A stretch of 64,000 bases of DNA from Bacillus benzoevorans (GCF_014207535.1 NZ_JACHGK010000016.1:1-64000); one strand, 5' to 3'; counted from the first letter of the stretch, positions 41,274 to 50,740 are shown. Program-made: numbers and translations. Notes: a model not told the origin generated them from the sequence alone.

Positions 41274-43130
41274 ATGCAAGATAATCAAAATCAATTATTG
41301 CATACAACTAAAGCACCCGGACTAGATGGAAAACGGAGAAAAACAAGTGGTGGTGCTGGTGAACACCTAGCCAACGAACTTATTGAAACATTAAACAAAG
41401 ATCCTGATATTTTAGCTTATGAACAGGCTAAATGGGAAGAACCAGTCACATTTGATAAATATCCTGTTCCTCCCTTTCCAGTAAACATTTTTAATGAACC
41501 GATGAGAAGTATGGTAAAACATGTTGCTGAATCTATCCAGACACCGATTGACTTACCAGCAGTAGTTGGACTAGGCGTTTTATCAACTGCACTTCAAAAA
41601 AAATTTAACACCTCCCCAAATTCAAGTTGGTGTGAGAAATCAAACCTTTATTCCGTCTCTTTATCGGATCCATCAACTCGAAAATCGGCTGCTTTTTCGA
41701 AAATGACAAAACCAGTTCGTCAACATGAAAAAGAACAACAAGAAAAAATGGAACTTTCCGTTATAAATCGAAAAGCAGAACGTTCAGCGTTAGAAAAACG
41801 AAAGGATGCATTGGAACGTGAGTATGCTAAGGATCAAAATCCTGAGTTTCTGGAGGATATTAAAAAAATTAACAAACACTTACAGGAAATTCCTGAGTTA
41901 TATCTACCGACCTTATCAACAGACGATGCTACGCCAGAAGCTTTAGTTTCTTTAATGCATCAGAATGGTGGAGAAATTTCAATTTTATCAGCTGAAGGCG
42001 GATTATTTGAGCGGTTCAGAAATAGAAATATTGATCAAATAAAATATGACGTGTATTTAAAGCCATATAGTGGAGATTCAATACAAATAAATCGTCAAAC
42101 AAGAGACACACAGATTATAGAAAACCCAACTATGACGATTTGTATAACAGCCCAACCAAGTGTTATTAAAGAACTTCCAAGCCCCGTACATGAGCGAGGA
42201 TTAATGGCAAGATTTTTTATTTCCATTCCAAATGACAATCTAGGCCATCGAAAATCCAGAGTGCCAGAAATCCCTAAAGATCTTATTCATAAATATGAAT
42301 CTTTTATTCGAAAACTACTAAATTGGAAAACAGATGAAACGATTACCTTAAAACTATCTGATGATGCTCTCAATCTTTTATATGACACAATGGATGAAGT
42401 AGAGGCTGAATTTCGAGAAAACGGAGCATTTCATGACGATTTAAAAGCATGGGCCGGAAAGTTAATTGGTCAATTACTCCGGGTTGCAGGATTACTTCAC
42501 GTATCTTATCAAGCAACGAAAGCTAAAAACATTACAGAGGTTGATACAACTATTAGCAAGGACACATTAGCTTCAGCCTTCCAGTTAAAAGAGTATATGA
42601 TTTCACATGCTGAAAAAGCCTTTGGTGTTATGAAGCAAAACCAAGACTATGATGACGCAGAGTATCTATTAAAACATATTCTTAATCAGAATAGCCCTAT
42701 TGTCGCAAAACAAACGATTCATCAAATTGTGAAGAAAAAAATAAGGGGAATAGAACGAATGCAACGATCATACGACATTCTTGAATATCATTCTTATATC
42801 CAGCAAGCGTTAGGTGGTAAGTCAGGCATTAAAGGTTTAATTTGGGTAAACCCAAGCGTACTTAAAGGTGCAAAAGGTGCAAAAAAGTCCCATAATTCCC
42901 CTAATCAAGATGAAATCGTTGAGAACACTGTAATAGAAGAAGGGGAAAAAGAAACCCTAGTGTCCCCTAACGCCCCTAATAAAACTATAGATGTGGAAAT
43001 AAGCGAACAAAAAGAAGAGAAACAGGAGTCTCCTACAACCCCCGTTTCTCCGAAAAAACCTGAAAAAAATAAATTAATTGAAGCTAATTATACAACATCC
43101 CAGAGCGATTATAAAGTGGTGAAAGTATAA
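41274..43130 (+). CDS. DUF3987 (YfjI-type) replication-associated protein
   Basis: 618 residues. The DUF3987 core spans about residues 45-450: YPVPPFPVNIFNEPMRSMV at its start, ATPEALVSLMHQNGGEISIL and ERGLMARFFISIP later. The family is found in plasmids, phages and ICEs next to primases and is thought to be a helicase or primase-like accessory. The last 110 residues are low-complexity and charged (repeated SPN, KPEKN). ATG 41274 has AAGGAG upstream. A TubC-like gene follows directly and a shorter DUF3987 paralogue after that, forming a replication-type operon. Confidence 0.82.
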   Translation: MQDNQNQLLHTTKAPGLDGKRRKTSGGAGEHLANELIETLNKDPDILAYEQAKWEEPVTFDKYPVPPFPVNIFNEPMRSMVKHVAESIQTPIDLPAVVGLGVLSTALQKKFNTSPNSSWCEKSNLYSVSLSDPSTRKSAAFSKMTKPVRQHEKEQQEKMELSVINRKAERSALEKRKDALEREYAKDQNPEFLEDIKKINKHLQEIPELYLPTLSTDDATPEALVSLMHQNGGEISILSAEGGLFERFRNRNIDQIKYDVYLKPYSGDSIQINRQTRDTQIIENPTMTICITAQPSVIKELPSPVHERGLMARFFISIPNDNLGHRKSRVPEIPKDLIHKYESFIRKLLNWKTDETITLKLSDDALNLLYDTMDEVEAEFRENGAFHDDLKAWAGKLIGQLLRVAGLLHVSYQATKAKNITEVDTTISKDTLASAFQLKEYMISHAEKAFGVMKQNQDYDDAEYLLKHILNQNSPIVAKQTIHQIVKKKIRGIERMQRSYDILEYHSYIQQALGGKSGIKGLIWVNPSVLKGAKGAKKSHNSPNQDEIVENTVIEEGEKETLVSPNAPNKTIDVEISEQKEEKQESPTTPVSPKKPEKNKLIEANYTTSQSDYKVVKV

Positions 43131-43565
43131 GTGAATCTTACAAGTTTTCTACATTTCTTAGACGATCACCATATCGATATTTGGGTCAGTGAAGATGATT
43201 TACTCGTTGGAATGGAGGAAGGCAATGCCCTCCCAGACAGCGCTCATGATTATATCCATGCCCATAGACAGCAAATCAGAAAGCGATTATTAAATAACAT
43301 CTTTGCCCAAAGCCGGCAATGGAATGTTGCGAATTTCGGTGAGGTTTATTGTTACCATTACAGTTCCACAGGATACGTCTTTATTGAACGGAATGAAGAT
43401 GAAACCGTTGATGTGTACCGTTGCAAGTTCGATATGCATCAGCAAGCTACAAATATAAAAGGGCTGCACGAAAATATCCCTTTTGCAAAGGCCTATCAAA
43501 AGGCAAAATCCTTTTTAAAGTGGTTTTACTCTGAGAACCCCCACATAAAGAAAGGTAAATACTAA
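43131..43565 (+). CDS. Hypothetical protein with TubC-docking-like N-terminus
   Basis: 144 residues. The first 55 (LTSFLHFLDDHHIDIWVSED ... HAHRQQIRKRL) follow the TubC N-terminal docking pattern: helix, two strands, helix with R-x3-RL. Elsewhere this small domain mediates protein-protein docking. The remainder is unassigned. GTG 43131 follows the DUF3987 stop directly, so the genes are translationally coupled; a docking role between replication proteins is inferred. Confidence 0.6.
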   Translation: MNLTSFLHFLDDHHIDIWVSEDDLLVGMEEGNALPDSAHDYIHAHRQQIRKRLLNNIFAQSRQWNVANFGEVYCYHYSSTGYVFIERNEDETVDVYRCKFDMHQQATNIKGLHENIPFAKAYQKAKSFLKWFYSENPHIKKGKY

Positions 43566-43645
43566 AGTCTGCATGATAGGGAGGTCCTCTCCCTATCATG
43601 CTAAATAGTTAACAAAAATTAAAAATAGAAAGGTACGATTAATAA

Positions 43646-44875
43646 ATGAACAAGTTAAATACTGAAAACTATAATTATAAAAATAACAACTCATTAGATA
43701 CGGTTTCTCTACCTCCTTTTCCAACAGGAGTATTTCCTAAACCAATACAAGATATGATTATTTATCAAGCTGAAGCAAATCAAACCAATCATGATATTCC
43801 CGGAATGCTGACATTAGCTATTTGTTCAATTTGTCTTAAAACAAACTTTGAAGTAAAGGTTAAGGAAGGTTGGAAAGAACCACTGAACCTTTATACGGCT
43901 ATTCAAAGTGAATCCTTCCCGCGTCGAAGTTCTTTCTTTAGTGATATGTTAGAGCCAATCGCAGACTATGAAAAAGAATGGATAGACAAAATAAGACCTC
44001 TTATTAAAGAACGAGATATGTTGGAAAGCAAGATTTCATTTTATAATAACCAATATGCTAAGAATGGAAATCTTGAACATTTGAAGAAGGCCAAAAGATT
44101 AGATGAGCAAATACGCGATTTATCAGGGATCCACCCACCAGTATTAATGGTAGATTCCGTTACACCAGAAGCCCTTGTTCATATTATGTATAAAAATAAT
44201 GGTCAGCTATCAATTATATCGGACAATGGAGATCTATTTGATTTCTTGAAAAATGAAAAATATATGAGGATATTTTTAAAGGCCTACAATCAGGACCCTA
44301 TTTATTTTAACCATCGGTTGTCGAAAGTCCAAACCCAAATCAATAACCCAAATATGAGTATATGTTTATCAACACTTACTAGCAAGATTCATGACCTTAC
44401 TACTCTGCCATTCGGAGACCGGTTAATTTCATGCTTTCTTATTAGCTACCCAGAAGAAAAACTTGCAAAACGACAATGTTGGATTCCTGAAGATCTTTTG
44501 AATTGCTCTGAATGTTACTACCCTTTCATTCAGAAATTGCTAAATTGGCAGACAGAAAAGCCCATTCAATTAGAAATGGCTAAAGATGCGATTGAACTTT
44601 TATATCAATTAATGAATGAAGTAGAAAAAGTGTTCTTCGAAGGTAGTGTTTTTCAAAAGGAATTGAAGTCATGGGGTGGAAAAATTGTTAGCCAATTACT
44701 TCGTATCGCTGGGCTATTACACGTTACTTCTCATGCAGTAACAGCAAAATTAATTAAAGACGTACCAATTACGATTAGCAAGGACACATTGGCAGCAGCA
44801 ATACGGTTTAAAGACTACTTCATTGCACATAAACAAAAAGTATACGATGAGATTAATAAATATCAAACAGAATGA
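43646..44875 (+). CDS. Second, shorter DUF3987 protein
   Basis: 409 residues, homologous along its length to residues 45-460 of the protein at 41274 (SLPPFPTGVFPKPIQDMI; TPEALVHIMYKNNGQLSII; WGGKIVSQLLRIAGLLHV). It lacks the C-terminal low-complexity tail, so it is either a truncated or a specialised paralogue. AGAAAGGTACG precedes ATG 43646. Similarity is moderate, so the duplication is old rather than recent. Confidence 0.78.
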   Translation: MNKLNTENYNYKNNNSLDTVSLPPFPTGVFPKPIQDMIIYQAEANQTNHDIPGMLTLAICSICLKTNFEVKVKEGWKEPLNLYTAIQSESFPRRSSFFSDMLEPIADYEKEWIDKIRPLIKERDMLESKISFYNNQYAKNGNLEHLKKAKRLDEQIRDLSGIHPPVLMVDSVTPEALVHIMYKNNGQLSIISDNGDLFDFLKNEKYMRIFLKAYNQDPIYFNHRLSKVQTQINNPNMSICLSTLTSKIHDLTTLPFGDRLISCFLISYPEEKLAKRQCWIPEDLLNCSECYYPFIQKLLNWQTEKPIQLEMAKDAIELLYQLMNEVEKVFFEGSVFQKELKSWGGKIVSQLLRIAGLLHVTSHAVTAKLIKDVPITISKDTLAAAIRFKDYFIAHKQKVYDEINKYQTE

Positions 44876-45081
44876 TGGCATCTTATAAAAAAACATTATT
44901 CATAATATTTATTGCCAACTCAAAGGGGTACGGGCGATACGAAACCGTACTCTTCCTCTTCAATTGGATTTAACAGAATGGTACTTATCCCCAAAAAACT
45001 GGGCTTAAAAAGAACTTTATTAAGATGGGAAACCGTCCTTCAATTTGTAAATAACACGTAACAATATCGGGAGGTATATGA

Positions 45082-45573
45082 ATGTTCCAATTAAATAGTC
45101 AAAACGAATTATCAAAAACTCATTATTGCCGGGCATGTCCATTTCAACATCAAAACATTATGATTGAAGATCATTACTATCGTAAAATCCTCAAACTAAC
45201 CAAACAGGACTTTTTAGATGGTGGCGGCATTCACATCCACGCCTACTTTAAAGAATACGATCAGTTGCTGTTCAATTACATCATGGACAACCTTCACCAG
45301 TTTCACGAGCAGGATGATTATGGTTCTTGCGGAGAGATGGAACAAAATATTTTTTTATGGGATGTAACGAATGATCCTGTCATCCCTTATCTCGTGGGGC
45401 TTACACCTAAGATATTTAAACCTTATTTTGATAGTCTGCATGGTCCGATTAATTCTATCATCATCGAATTAAAATGTGATTATTATTTTTATACTGAAGA
45501 AATTGTTTGGGGAATGATGATGCTACAAATAATCCCTGAAGAAACCATCTGGACGAACGAGTGCAATTACTAA
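45082..45573 (+). CDS. Hypothetical protein
   Basis: 163 residues, soluble. Two cysteines near the N-terminus (HYCRACPF) and several histidines might bind a metal. I recognise no family. GGGAGG lies eight bases before ATG 45082. It sits between the DUF3987 and replication-relaxation genes, like other small mobile-element genes of unknown role. Confidence 0.55.
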   Translation: MFQLNSQNELSKTHYCRACPFQHQNIMIEDHYYRKILKLTKQDFLDGGGIHIHAYFKEYDQLLFNYIMDNLHQFHEQDDYGSCGEMEQNIFLWDVTNDPVIPYLVGLTPKIFKPYFDSLHGPINSIIIELKCDYYFYTEEIVWGMMMLQIIPEETIWTNECNY

Positions 45574-45946
45574 TCATTCAGCATATTATTCTCGCAAATA
45601 AATAATATGGTAAATCAATATGAAACTAAATAGTATAACCTTTTAAATGGGGCGTGTATTTTTTAATACTTGTCCCATTTATGTTTGGAAGGACTAGAAA
45701 TATCAACATTTGACAGTAAACTATTTAAAAGAACACTTCTTTTTCACTTCTAACTACTCAAATAATGTAGTTCGAAAACAAAAAATAGATCTTCAAACCC
45801 TATTATTCAGGGAAAGTGTATTATTCATAGGACTCATCTCTATGTAATCCACTTTTTATATAGCCGACACTAATAGTGAAAAATGAAATCTAAAAAGTGT
45901 TCTTTTAAACAAATATCATTCACCCATGAGGAAAGGAGAAAAACAA
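45574..45946. other. Spacer with a 15-bp inverted repeat
   Basis: 373 bases, no gene. TTTAAAAGAACACTT at 45724-45738 and its perfect complement at 45895-45909 enclose about 156 bases. The right copy ends 37 bases before the next start codon. Confidence 0.55.
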
Positions 45947-46945
45947 ATGCAAGATAAAATCATCTTAAAGAAAAATGCAAGACAACGGTTGGAACTGACT
46001 AAATCCGATTTACAGTTATTAGTATTTTTGGAACAGCAACGAATGTTAACGCTGCAACAATTCTATCAAGCTGCTAAACACTTATTTGAAATGAAAATCA
46101 CTGAATATAGCTTTAAGAATCGAGTTCGGAAATTTGAGGACTATCATCTGATTCGTGGCGAACATTATAGTGAAGGGTTTGACGGAGAGCGGTTCAAATC
46201 CTTGTGTATTGGAAGCAAGGCTGTTGATTTGCTGATAGAGAACCATTTATTGGATAGCACATACAACAAATCAAAAATCTATAAATTTAATCAAAAGAAG
46301 AATATAATGCACTATTTAGCAACCCAACAAGCAGTGATCAATATATTAACTCGCTTCAATGCTAAAGCAATAAAAGATCCAAATACTAATGAAATGAAAT
46401 ACCCAGTTATATACAATAAAACATCATTCTCCCGTTCTCCAGCAATGTATCCATATACGGAGTGGATAAGGAAACACAAAAACCTACATCGACAAAACAG
46501 CGGTGCATACCATGCAAAGATTGCAAAGCATATGACAGGAAGTAAGTCTAGTGCTGAGATATATGGTACGACAATAACCATCGTAAAACCAGATTGGATT
46601 ATCGAATTAAAAGGAAGAAACGGGCAGAAAGATGCAATTATAAATATCGAGCTTGATATGGGAACGGAATCCATTGAAACATTGATAGAAAAAACTTTCA
46701 ATTATGCAAAGCTTGCAGAAAAGAACCCAGATGTTCTTCATATTATGGACATCGTTATTGCCGATAATAGTTTCTCAAACCGCTCTAAATTTAGTGATGG
46801 AATTGGGAGAACAAAAAATATCGTTAAACAATTTAAGACTGATTCAGCGGTTATAAGAAGGATAAGAGAATCCAGTTTAAAAATTATCGTTCGACCTTTA
46901 AGACTTAACGTTAAAGCGGTATGCGAAGCACTACGTAAATACTGA
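45947..46945 (+). CDS. Replication-relaxation family protein
   Basis: 332 residues. An N-terminal winged-helix part (SDLQLLVFLEQQRMLTLQQF) precedes the core VKPDWIIELKGRNGQKDAII and NIELDMGTES, typical of the replication-relaxation family of Bacillus plasmids and ICEs. These proteins act at replication or transfer origins. ATG 45947 has AAAGGAG eight bases upstream; the frame begins at 45926. Iteron-like repeats lie directly downstream (47030-47313), fitting an origin-binding function. No conjugation genes accompany it. Confidence 0.75.
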   Translation: MQDKIILKKNARQRLELTKSDLQLLVFLEQQRMLTLQQFYQAAKHLFEMKITEYSFKNRVRKFEDYHLIRGEHYSEGFDGERFKSLCIGSKAVDLLIENHLLDSTYNKSKIYKFNQKKNIMHYLATQQAVINILTRFNAKAIKDPNTNEMKYPVIYNKTSFSRSPAMYPYTEWIRKHKNLHRQNSGAYHAKIAKHMTGSKSSAEIYGTTITIVKPDWIIELKGRNGQKDAIINIELDMGTESIETLIEKTFNYAKLAEKNPDVLHIMDIVIADNSFSNRSKFSDGIGRTKNIVKQFKTDSAVIRRIRESSLKIIVRPLRLNVKAVCEALRKY

Positions 46946-47029
46946 TTAATACTATTAACACACAGTCATTCATTTTGAATGGCTCGTATACATACAAGCT
47001 ACAAAGAAATAGATAAGATTACATCATTT

Positions 47030-47313
47030 GTAACCATTAATAGATACCATGACAAAACGTTGTAATATCAATTCATTCCTCATCCTACCTTTCTTATTTT
47101 TCTCTTCTATTTAACTATTCGTTGCGAGCAATAGTAACCATTAAACAGAGTAATACACTAATTCGTTCATTATTCACTTCAAAAATAGATCTGTCATAGG
47201 TTTGGTAACGATTAATAGATACCATAACGAACATTAATAAATCAGCTTTTCTTTGACTTATTTTCCTGAACTACCATCCGTATCTACTATTCGTTACTAT
47301 TAATCGTTACCAT
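47030..47313. repeat. Iteron-like repeat cluster A
   Basis: Core GTAACCATTAATAGATACC at 47030; GTAACGATTAATAGATACC at 47206; a shorter copy at 47133; inverted copies at 47280-47313. Related inverted copies lie at 56303-56516. The clusters flank 9 kb of small genes and the Thoeris pair. Confidence 0.6.
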
Positions 47314-47396
47314 AAACTACTTTGACAAGCAATGAAGAATGAAATAGATGGTTGAATGATATTATTCAATTAAGTAATTACCAATAAATATGCACA

Positions 47397-47441
47397 AAAA
47401 AAAATAACTCCTGTCAGAATCCAACAGAAGTCATTTTTTTC
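47397..47441 (-). terminator. Terminator of the 47463-47717 gene
   Basis: Minus strand hairpin AAATGACTTCTGT / ACAGGAGTTATTT followed by a long T run. Confidence 0.8.
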
Positions 47442-47462
47442 ATATTTTTTTACCCTTCATTG

Positions 47463-47717
47463 CTACCACTTTTTAATACTACACATTGTACCTGCACTCT
47501 TTGGAAGTACCAATCGTTGTTTTTCATCAAATATCAACTGTTCCTTTACTTGAAAAATGTAAAATGCCTCACCCTCTGTCATAGCTTCCTTCTCAACTTT
47601 ATACCGAACTTCAAAGATTGCCTTCGCTTCGCCCAGCGACATTGCATCAATCACTGCAAATTGTTCATCTTTCTCCTTCGTTCTTTTTACAACATAATAC
47701 GTTAGCATTTGATTCAT
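47463..47717 (-). CDS. Hypothetical protein
   Basis: 84 residues: a mixed alpha/beta protein with no membrane part (LTYYVVKRTKEKDEQFAVID ... EAFYIFQVKEQLIF). I recognise no family. ATG 47717 is chosen because GGAGGG lies six bases upstream; the frame continues to 47789 through the upstream terminator. Its own terminator follows. Confidence 0.6.
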   Translation of the reverse strand: MNQMLTYYVVKRTKEKDEQFAVIDAMSLGEAKAIFEVRYKVEKEAMTEGEAFYIFQVKEQLIFDEKQRLVLPKSAGTMCSIKKW

Positions 47718-47748
47718 TTGGTTCCCTCCATATGGATTTTTTATATAA

Positions 47749-47805
47749 AAAAACATCGGCAAGAATACAACGATTGTTTCGTCATACATCTTACCGATGA
47801 TTTTT
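47749..47805 (-). terminator. Terminator between two minus-strand small genes
   Basis: Arms AAAAACATCGGCAAGA / TCTTACCGATGATTTTT with T-tracts on both strands. It lies 25 bases upstream of the next ribosome binding site and may serve as an attenuator. Confidence 0.65.
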
Positions 47806-47930
47806 ATCCGATTCCTCGACCAAAAAGGTCATTCTATTAAATTAGTTTGTAAAAGAAAAAGTAAATAAAACCTATCATATACTATTATTCTATCGTACAC
47901 TTTACCCCTTTTTAACCCCTGTTATCAAAT

Positions 47931-47955
47931 AGAATAAGTCCACTCGACTTATTCT
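47931..47955. repeat. Perfect hairpin without T-tract
   Basis: AGAATAAGTC / GACTTATTCT around CACTC. The T-tract needed for a terminator is missing. Confidence 0.5.
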
Positions 47956-48011
47956 ATTACTTATTGATGCAATTTGGATGGACTTTTCACCAATGTCCAT
48001 ACTTTGACATT

Positions 48012-48437
48012 CTAATCTAAATCTTGCTGTTCTAACATCTTTCGTAAATTTTGCTTTGTGTCATTAGGAATGATCTCTAAGAATCTACGCAAACCGGTGG
48101 CATGTAAACCGAGCAAAAGCATATTTTCAGCTCCTTCTAGTTTCCCCCTTTTAACATACATCTCAGGTAGTAAGCATTGTGAAGGCAATCCGCTCGTAAT
48201 GCATTGCGGTTCGGTTGATATCTCTAAATTTTTGGCACACAGCCATTTTTCATAGTTCTTTCTAAGTTGACGAACTTGTTGCGGATCTAATTTAACCTTT
48301 TCCGCAATTGTTTCATCGTCATAATTAGTTGTCTCCAAATAAATTCTTGCAACTTCTTCTCTGACTTCTTGCTCCGCTTCTTTTTGTAATTGCTCTTTAA
48401 TTTTAGTTCTAAATTCCTCCAAATAATCTTGTCCCAT
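48012..48437 (-). CDS. Hypothetical protein with HTH-like middle
   Basis: 141 residues. The N-terminal half is a charged helix; DDETIAEKVKLDPQQVRQLR looks like a helix-turn-helix of the Rpn C-terminal or sigma-70 region-4 type. The rest is unassigned. The start at 48437 has no strong ribosome binding site (GGAGGTAAGGC lies about 10-15 bases away). No operon partner. Confidence 0.55.
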   Translation of the reverse strand: MGQDYLEEFRTKIKEQLQKEAEQEVREEVARIYLETTNYDDETIAEKVKLDPQQVRQLRKNYEKWLCAKNLEISTEPQCITSGLPSQCLLPEMYVKRGKLEGAENMLLLGLHATGLRRFLEIIPNDTKQNLRKMLEQQDLD

Positions 48438-48867
48438 TAAGCCTTACCTCCATTTAACATTATGATTAATAAGGATTACGGGGCAGTTGGTTACCGGTTA
48501 CCCTTCCCAATTGATAAGTTTAGCAGAGATTTCAATACTCTCCAAAGAACCTTCATAGATATTTACAAATTACTCCGATAACCTGCAATCAATGTATCCT
48601 TCCCCTGTATCCTTATGTGATTAAACCCACTACTGTCCACTTTAGCTTTCTTATTCATTTTAAAACAAAAGGAATCGCCAATAGAATTGGTTTTTTTATG
48701 TCTTTAAACAAGCCATTCATGACTGCAAACTGACTTTTCAAGGATTTAGGGTATATATTTCACACATTAATACTTATAATAGCTTTTGATAAATAAATAA
48801 AAGCGCTGTGAAAATACGAAGGAACAATTGGGTTTACTATCATTCATTAGTAAAGTGAGGGAAATAA
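48438..48867. other. 430-base spacer
   Basis: AT-rich, with a direct repeat GGTTACCGGTTACC at about 48491-48505 and a small hairpin CCAAT-AGA-ATTGG followed by T7 (48677-48696), possibly a weak terminator. No gene. Confidence 0.4.
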
Positions 48868-49341
48868 ATGGGTACGTATTACGCTCTTGGTATCGTGAAA
48901 AAATTTACAGCAAAATCAACTCAATCACTCAGTCAAACTGATTGGAAGAAGCACTTGAATGAAAGGCTTAATATGGAGCAGTACTCCATAAATTTCAGGG
49001 ATAATGCAGTAATAGGAGAATTGAAAAAGGAAGTATTTGAGAAAAATATTGAAGACTTTTACCACAAGCTTGTCAAAATAACCAATAACGAGCAAATTGC
49101 CATTGACTTTGAAGATTCAGGTACTGATATGGAGAAATATCAAGATTGGGTTACAGTAATGACAGTAAAAGAGCATAGCCCTAATATTAGCTTACGGGCT
49201 GAATTTGCGATACTTTTTATTGAAGGAAAAGTTATAGCTGAGGAATTTAGCATCGAACCACAATTAATGAATTGGCTGTTTAGACATGTTGACCTCTCTA
49301 ATCCGCTTAGTGGATGTATTATGGCGGATATAGTGGGATAG
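48868..49341 (+). CDS. Hypothetical protein
   Basis: 157 residues, acidic and soluble (YYALGIVKKFTAKSTQSLSQ ... LSNPLSGCIMADIV). I recognise no family; many immunity or mobile-element proteins look like this. GTGAGGG lies six bases before ATG 48868. First of a plus-strand series of small genes up to 51669. Confidence 0.6.
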   Translation: MGTYYALGIVKKFTAKSTQSLSQTDWKKHLNERLNMEQYSINFRDNAVIGELKKEVFEKNIEDFYHKLVKITNNEQIAIDFEDSGTDMEKYQDWVTVMTVKEHSPNISLRAEFAILFIEGKVIAEEFSIEPQLMNWLFRHVDLSNPLSGCIMADIVG

Positions 49342-49454
49342 TATTCTTTAATTTTGAATTGGCTTACGAAAAGAAACAAGATTTAGTGACATAAGACAAT
49401 GATCATTAAATAAATTGTCCAAAGAAGTTAGACAACAAATTACAAGGAGAAAAA

Positions 49455-49655
49455 ATGAGGAAATTAAAAGATAGTAAAGAGTACTGTCCTTACTGCAAAG
49501 CTGATTTACAAGGAGATCCTATTCCTTTAGAAATGCAACGCCATTATGGCAATGCAACACACTTTACTAGAAAAATCGGGATTTCCAGTATGGAGCAAGA
49601 CCGTATAATCAAATGGCAATGTCCTGACTGTGGGAAGGAATGGGAGCGGGAGTGA
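49455..49655 (+). CDS. Small zinc-ribbon protein
   Basis: 66 residues with two metal knuckles, YCPYC near the N-terminus and CPDCGKEW near the C-terminus, forming a likely zinc ribbon. Unknown role, perhaps nucleic-acid binding. AAGGAG precedes ATG 49455. The next gene overlaps its stop codon. Confidence 0.65.
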   Translation: MRKLKDSKEYCPYCKADLQGDPIPLEMQRHYGNATHFTRKIGISSMEQDRIIKWQCPDCGKEWERE

Positions 49656-49846
49656 AAAGATACGTTGTGATTGGTTTTGATATTAGAGAACATATCGTCA
49701 TAGGTAAAGTATTTGAAGATATTGAAGAAGCAAATGAATATCTTCAATATTTAAATAACGAAATGATTGGAAAAGTTATAGAAGAAGAACATCGCCTCCT
49801 AGAATATGCAGAGATGCACGAGATGGATTATGTTCCTTTAAAATAA
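49652..49846 (+). CDS. Hypothetical small protein
   Basis: 64 residues (KRYVVIGFDIREHIVIGKVF ... EMHEMDYVPLK), alpha/beta, acidic. GTG 49652 overlaps the preceding stop (GTGA) with GGGAGCGGGA upstream; ATG 49640 is an alternative. I recognise no family. Confidence 0.6.
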   Translation: MKRYVVIGFDIREHIVIGKVFEDIEEANEYLQYLNNEMIGKVIEEEHRLLEYAEMHEMDYVPLK

Positions 49847-49916
49847 CAGCCAATGACGAATATATGAAAGGAAATCTTTACTATGAAAACTAGAAAAAGA
49901 AGGTGAAGAAGATAGA

Positions 49917-50126
49917 ATGGATTTCCACAAACTGATGCTTTTTGTCAATATCCTCGGCATCTGCCTGCCAGTGGCATTAACCTATTTAGTTATCGCTAGT
50001 AAGGTCACTGGACAACAAATCTATCCATTTACCATTGCTGGACTAGCTTTTGGCTATGCAGTCATGATTAAACGAAATTTGTTGTTTCAGGAGCTATGGA
50101 ATAAATGGTTCAAGAAGAATAGGTAA
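49917..50126 (+). CDS. Small membrane protein
   Basis: 69 residues with two predicted transmembrane helices (MLFVNILGICLPVALTYLVI and YPFTIAGLAFGYAVMI) and a basic C-terminal tail. Unknown function. GAAGGTGAAGAAG precedes the ATG. Confidence 0.6.
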   Translation: MDFHKLMLFVNILGICLPVALTYLVIASKVTGQQIYPFTIAGLAFGYAVMIKRNLLFQELWNKWFKKNR

Positions 50127-50154
50127 CCCTTAGAACAAGTTGGGAGACTGCTCT

Positions 50155-50740
50155 ATGGACACTCAAGCAAAGTGGTATTTCGAAGATTTGAATAATCTAA
50201 CAAAAAAACAAGCAGATGTTATTGAACAATTACATCGTTTAATGATAGAAAAAGAAAAGCACACTATCCCATTAATACCAACCAACCGTTCGTAAATTAA
50301 TTAAACACGGTTTAAGTCGGGATGAAATTGTAGAAATAATAAATATTCTATCAAACGAATTGGACCGTTTCATTTCTGAAAATAAACGATGTCAACTACC
50401 CTATATTTATTTAAAAGATGAAGAATCATAGGAATTTGATCAGCTACTTGGAAATATTCATCAATCAAAAGATATACAGGAGCTAATTGATGCGGACAGT
50501 GAAAAGGATCGTATCAAGTTCATCAAAAGTATCTTAATTCTATACCAACAGGAGGCTGATTATATTCCCACTGAAAACAACGAAGACCACAGGGCTAAGA
50601 TTATGAAACACTTAGAAAGGGCAGCAAAAAATGAACAAGCAAAATCCTCCTATGCTGCATTAGTTCGTATTTTTGGAAATGAATTGAAAAGACAGCGAGA
50701 AGAAGTGCTAATTAAGAAATCAAATGACAAAGAAGATTGA
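50155..50740 (+). pseudogene. Decayed gene: one 4-base duplication and one in-frame stop
   Basis: From ATG 50155 (GGGAG upstream) the frame runs 46 codons, then stops at 50293. A 4-base duplication in CCAACCAACC (50278-50287) explains the shift: reading on from 50288 gives VRKLIKHGLSRDEIVEIINI and continues to TAG at 50429. In that same frame the codons after the TAG stay open to TGA at 50740. The repaired product would be about 193 residues, helical and charged. I recognise no family. Since two independent lesions are present, it is inactive, unless recoded. Confidence 0.75.

Larger units (their letters stand above)
46946..47462. other. Iteron-bearing intergenic region A
   Basis: 517 bases without genes. 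It has several copies of a degenerate motif GTAAC-N-ATTAATAGATACCAT (47030-47053, 47133-47156, 47204-47226, and two fused inverted copies at 47280-47313) and ends with the terminator at 47397-47441. Confidence 0.6.
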
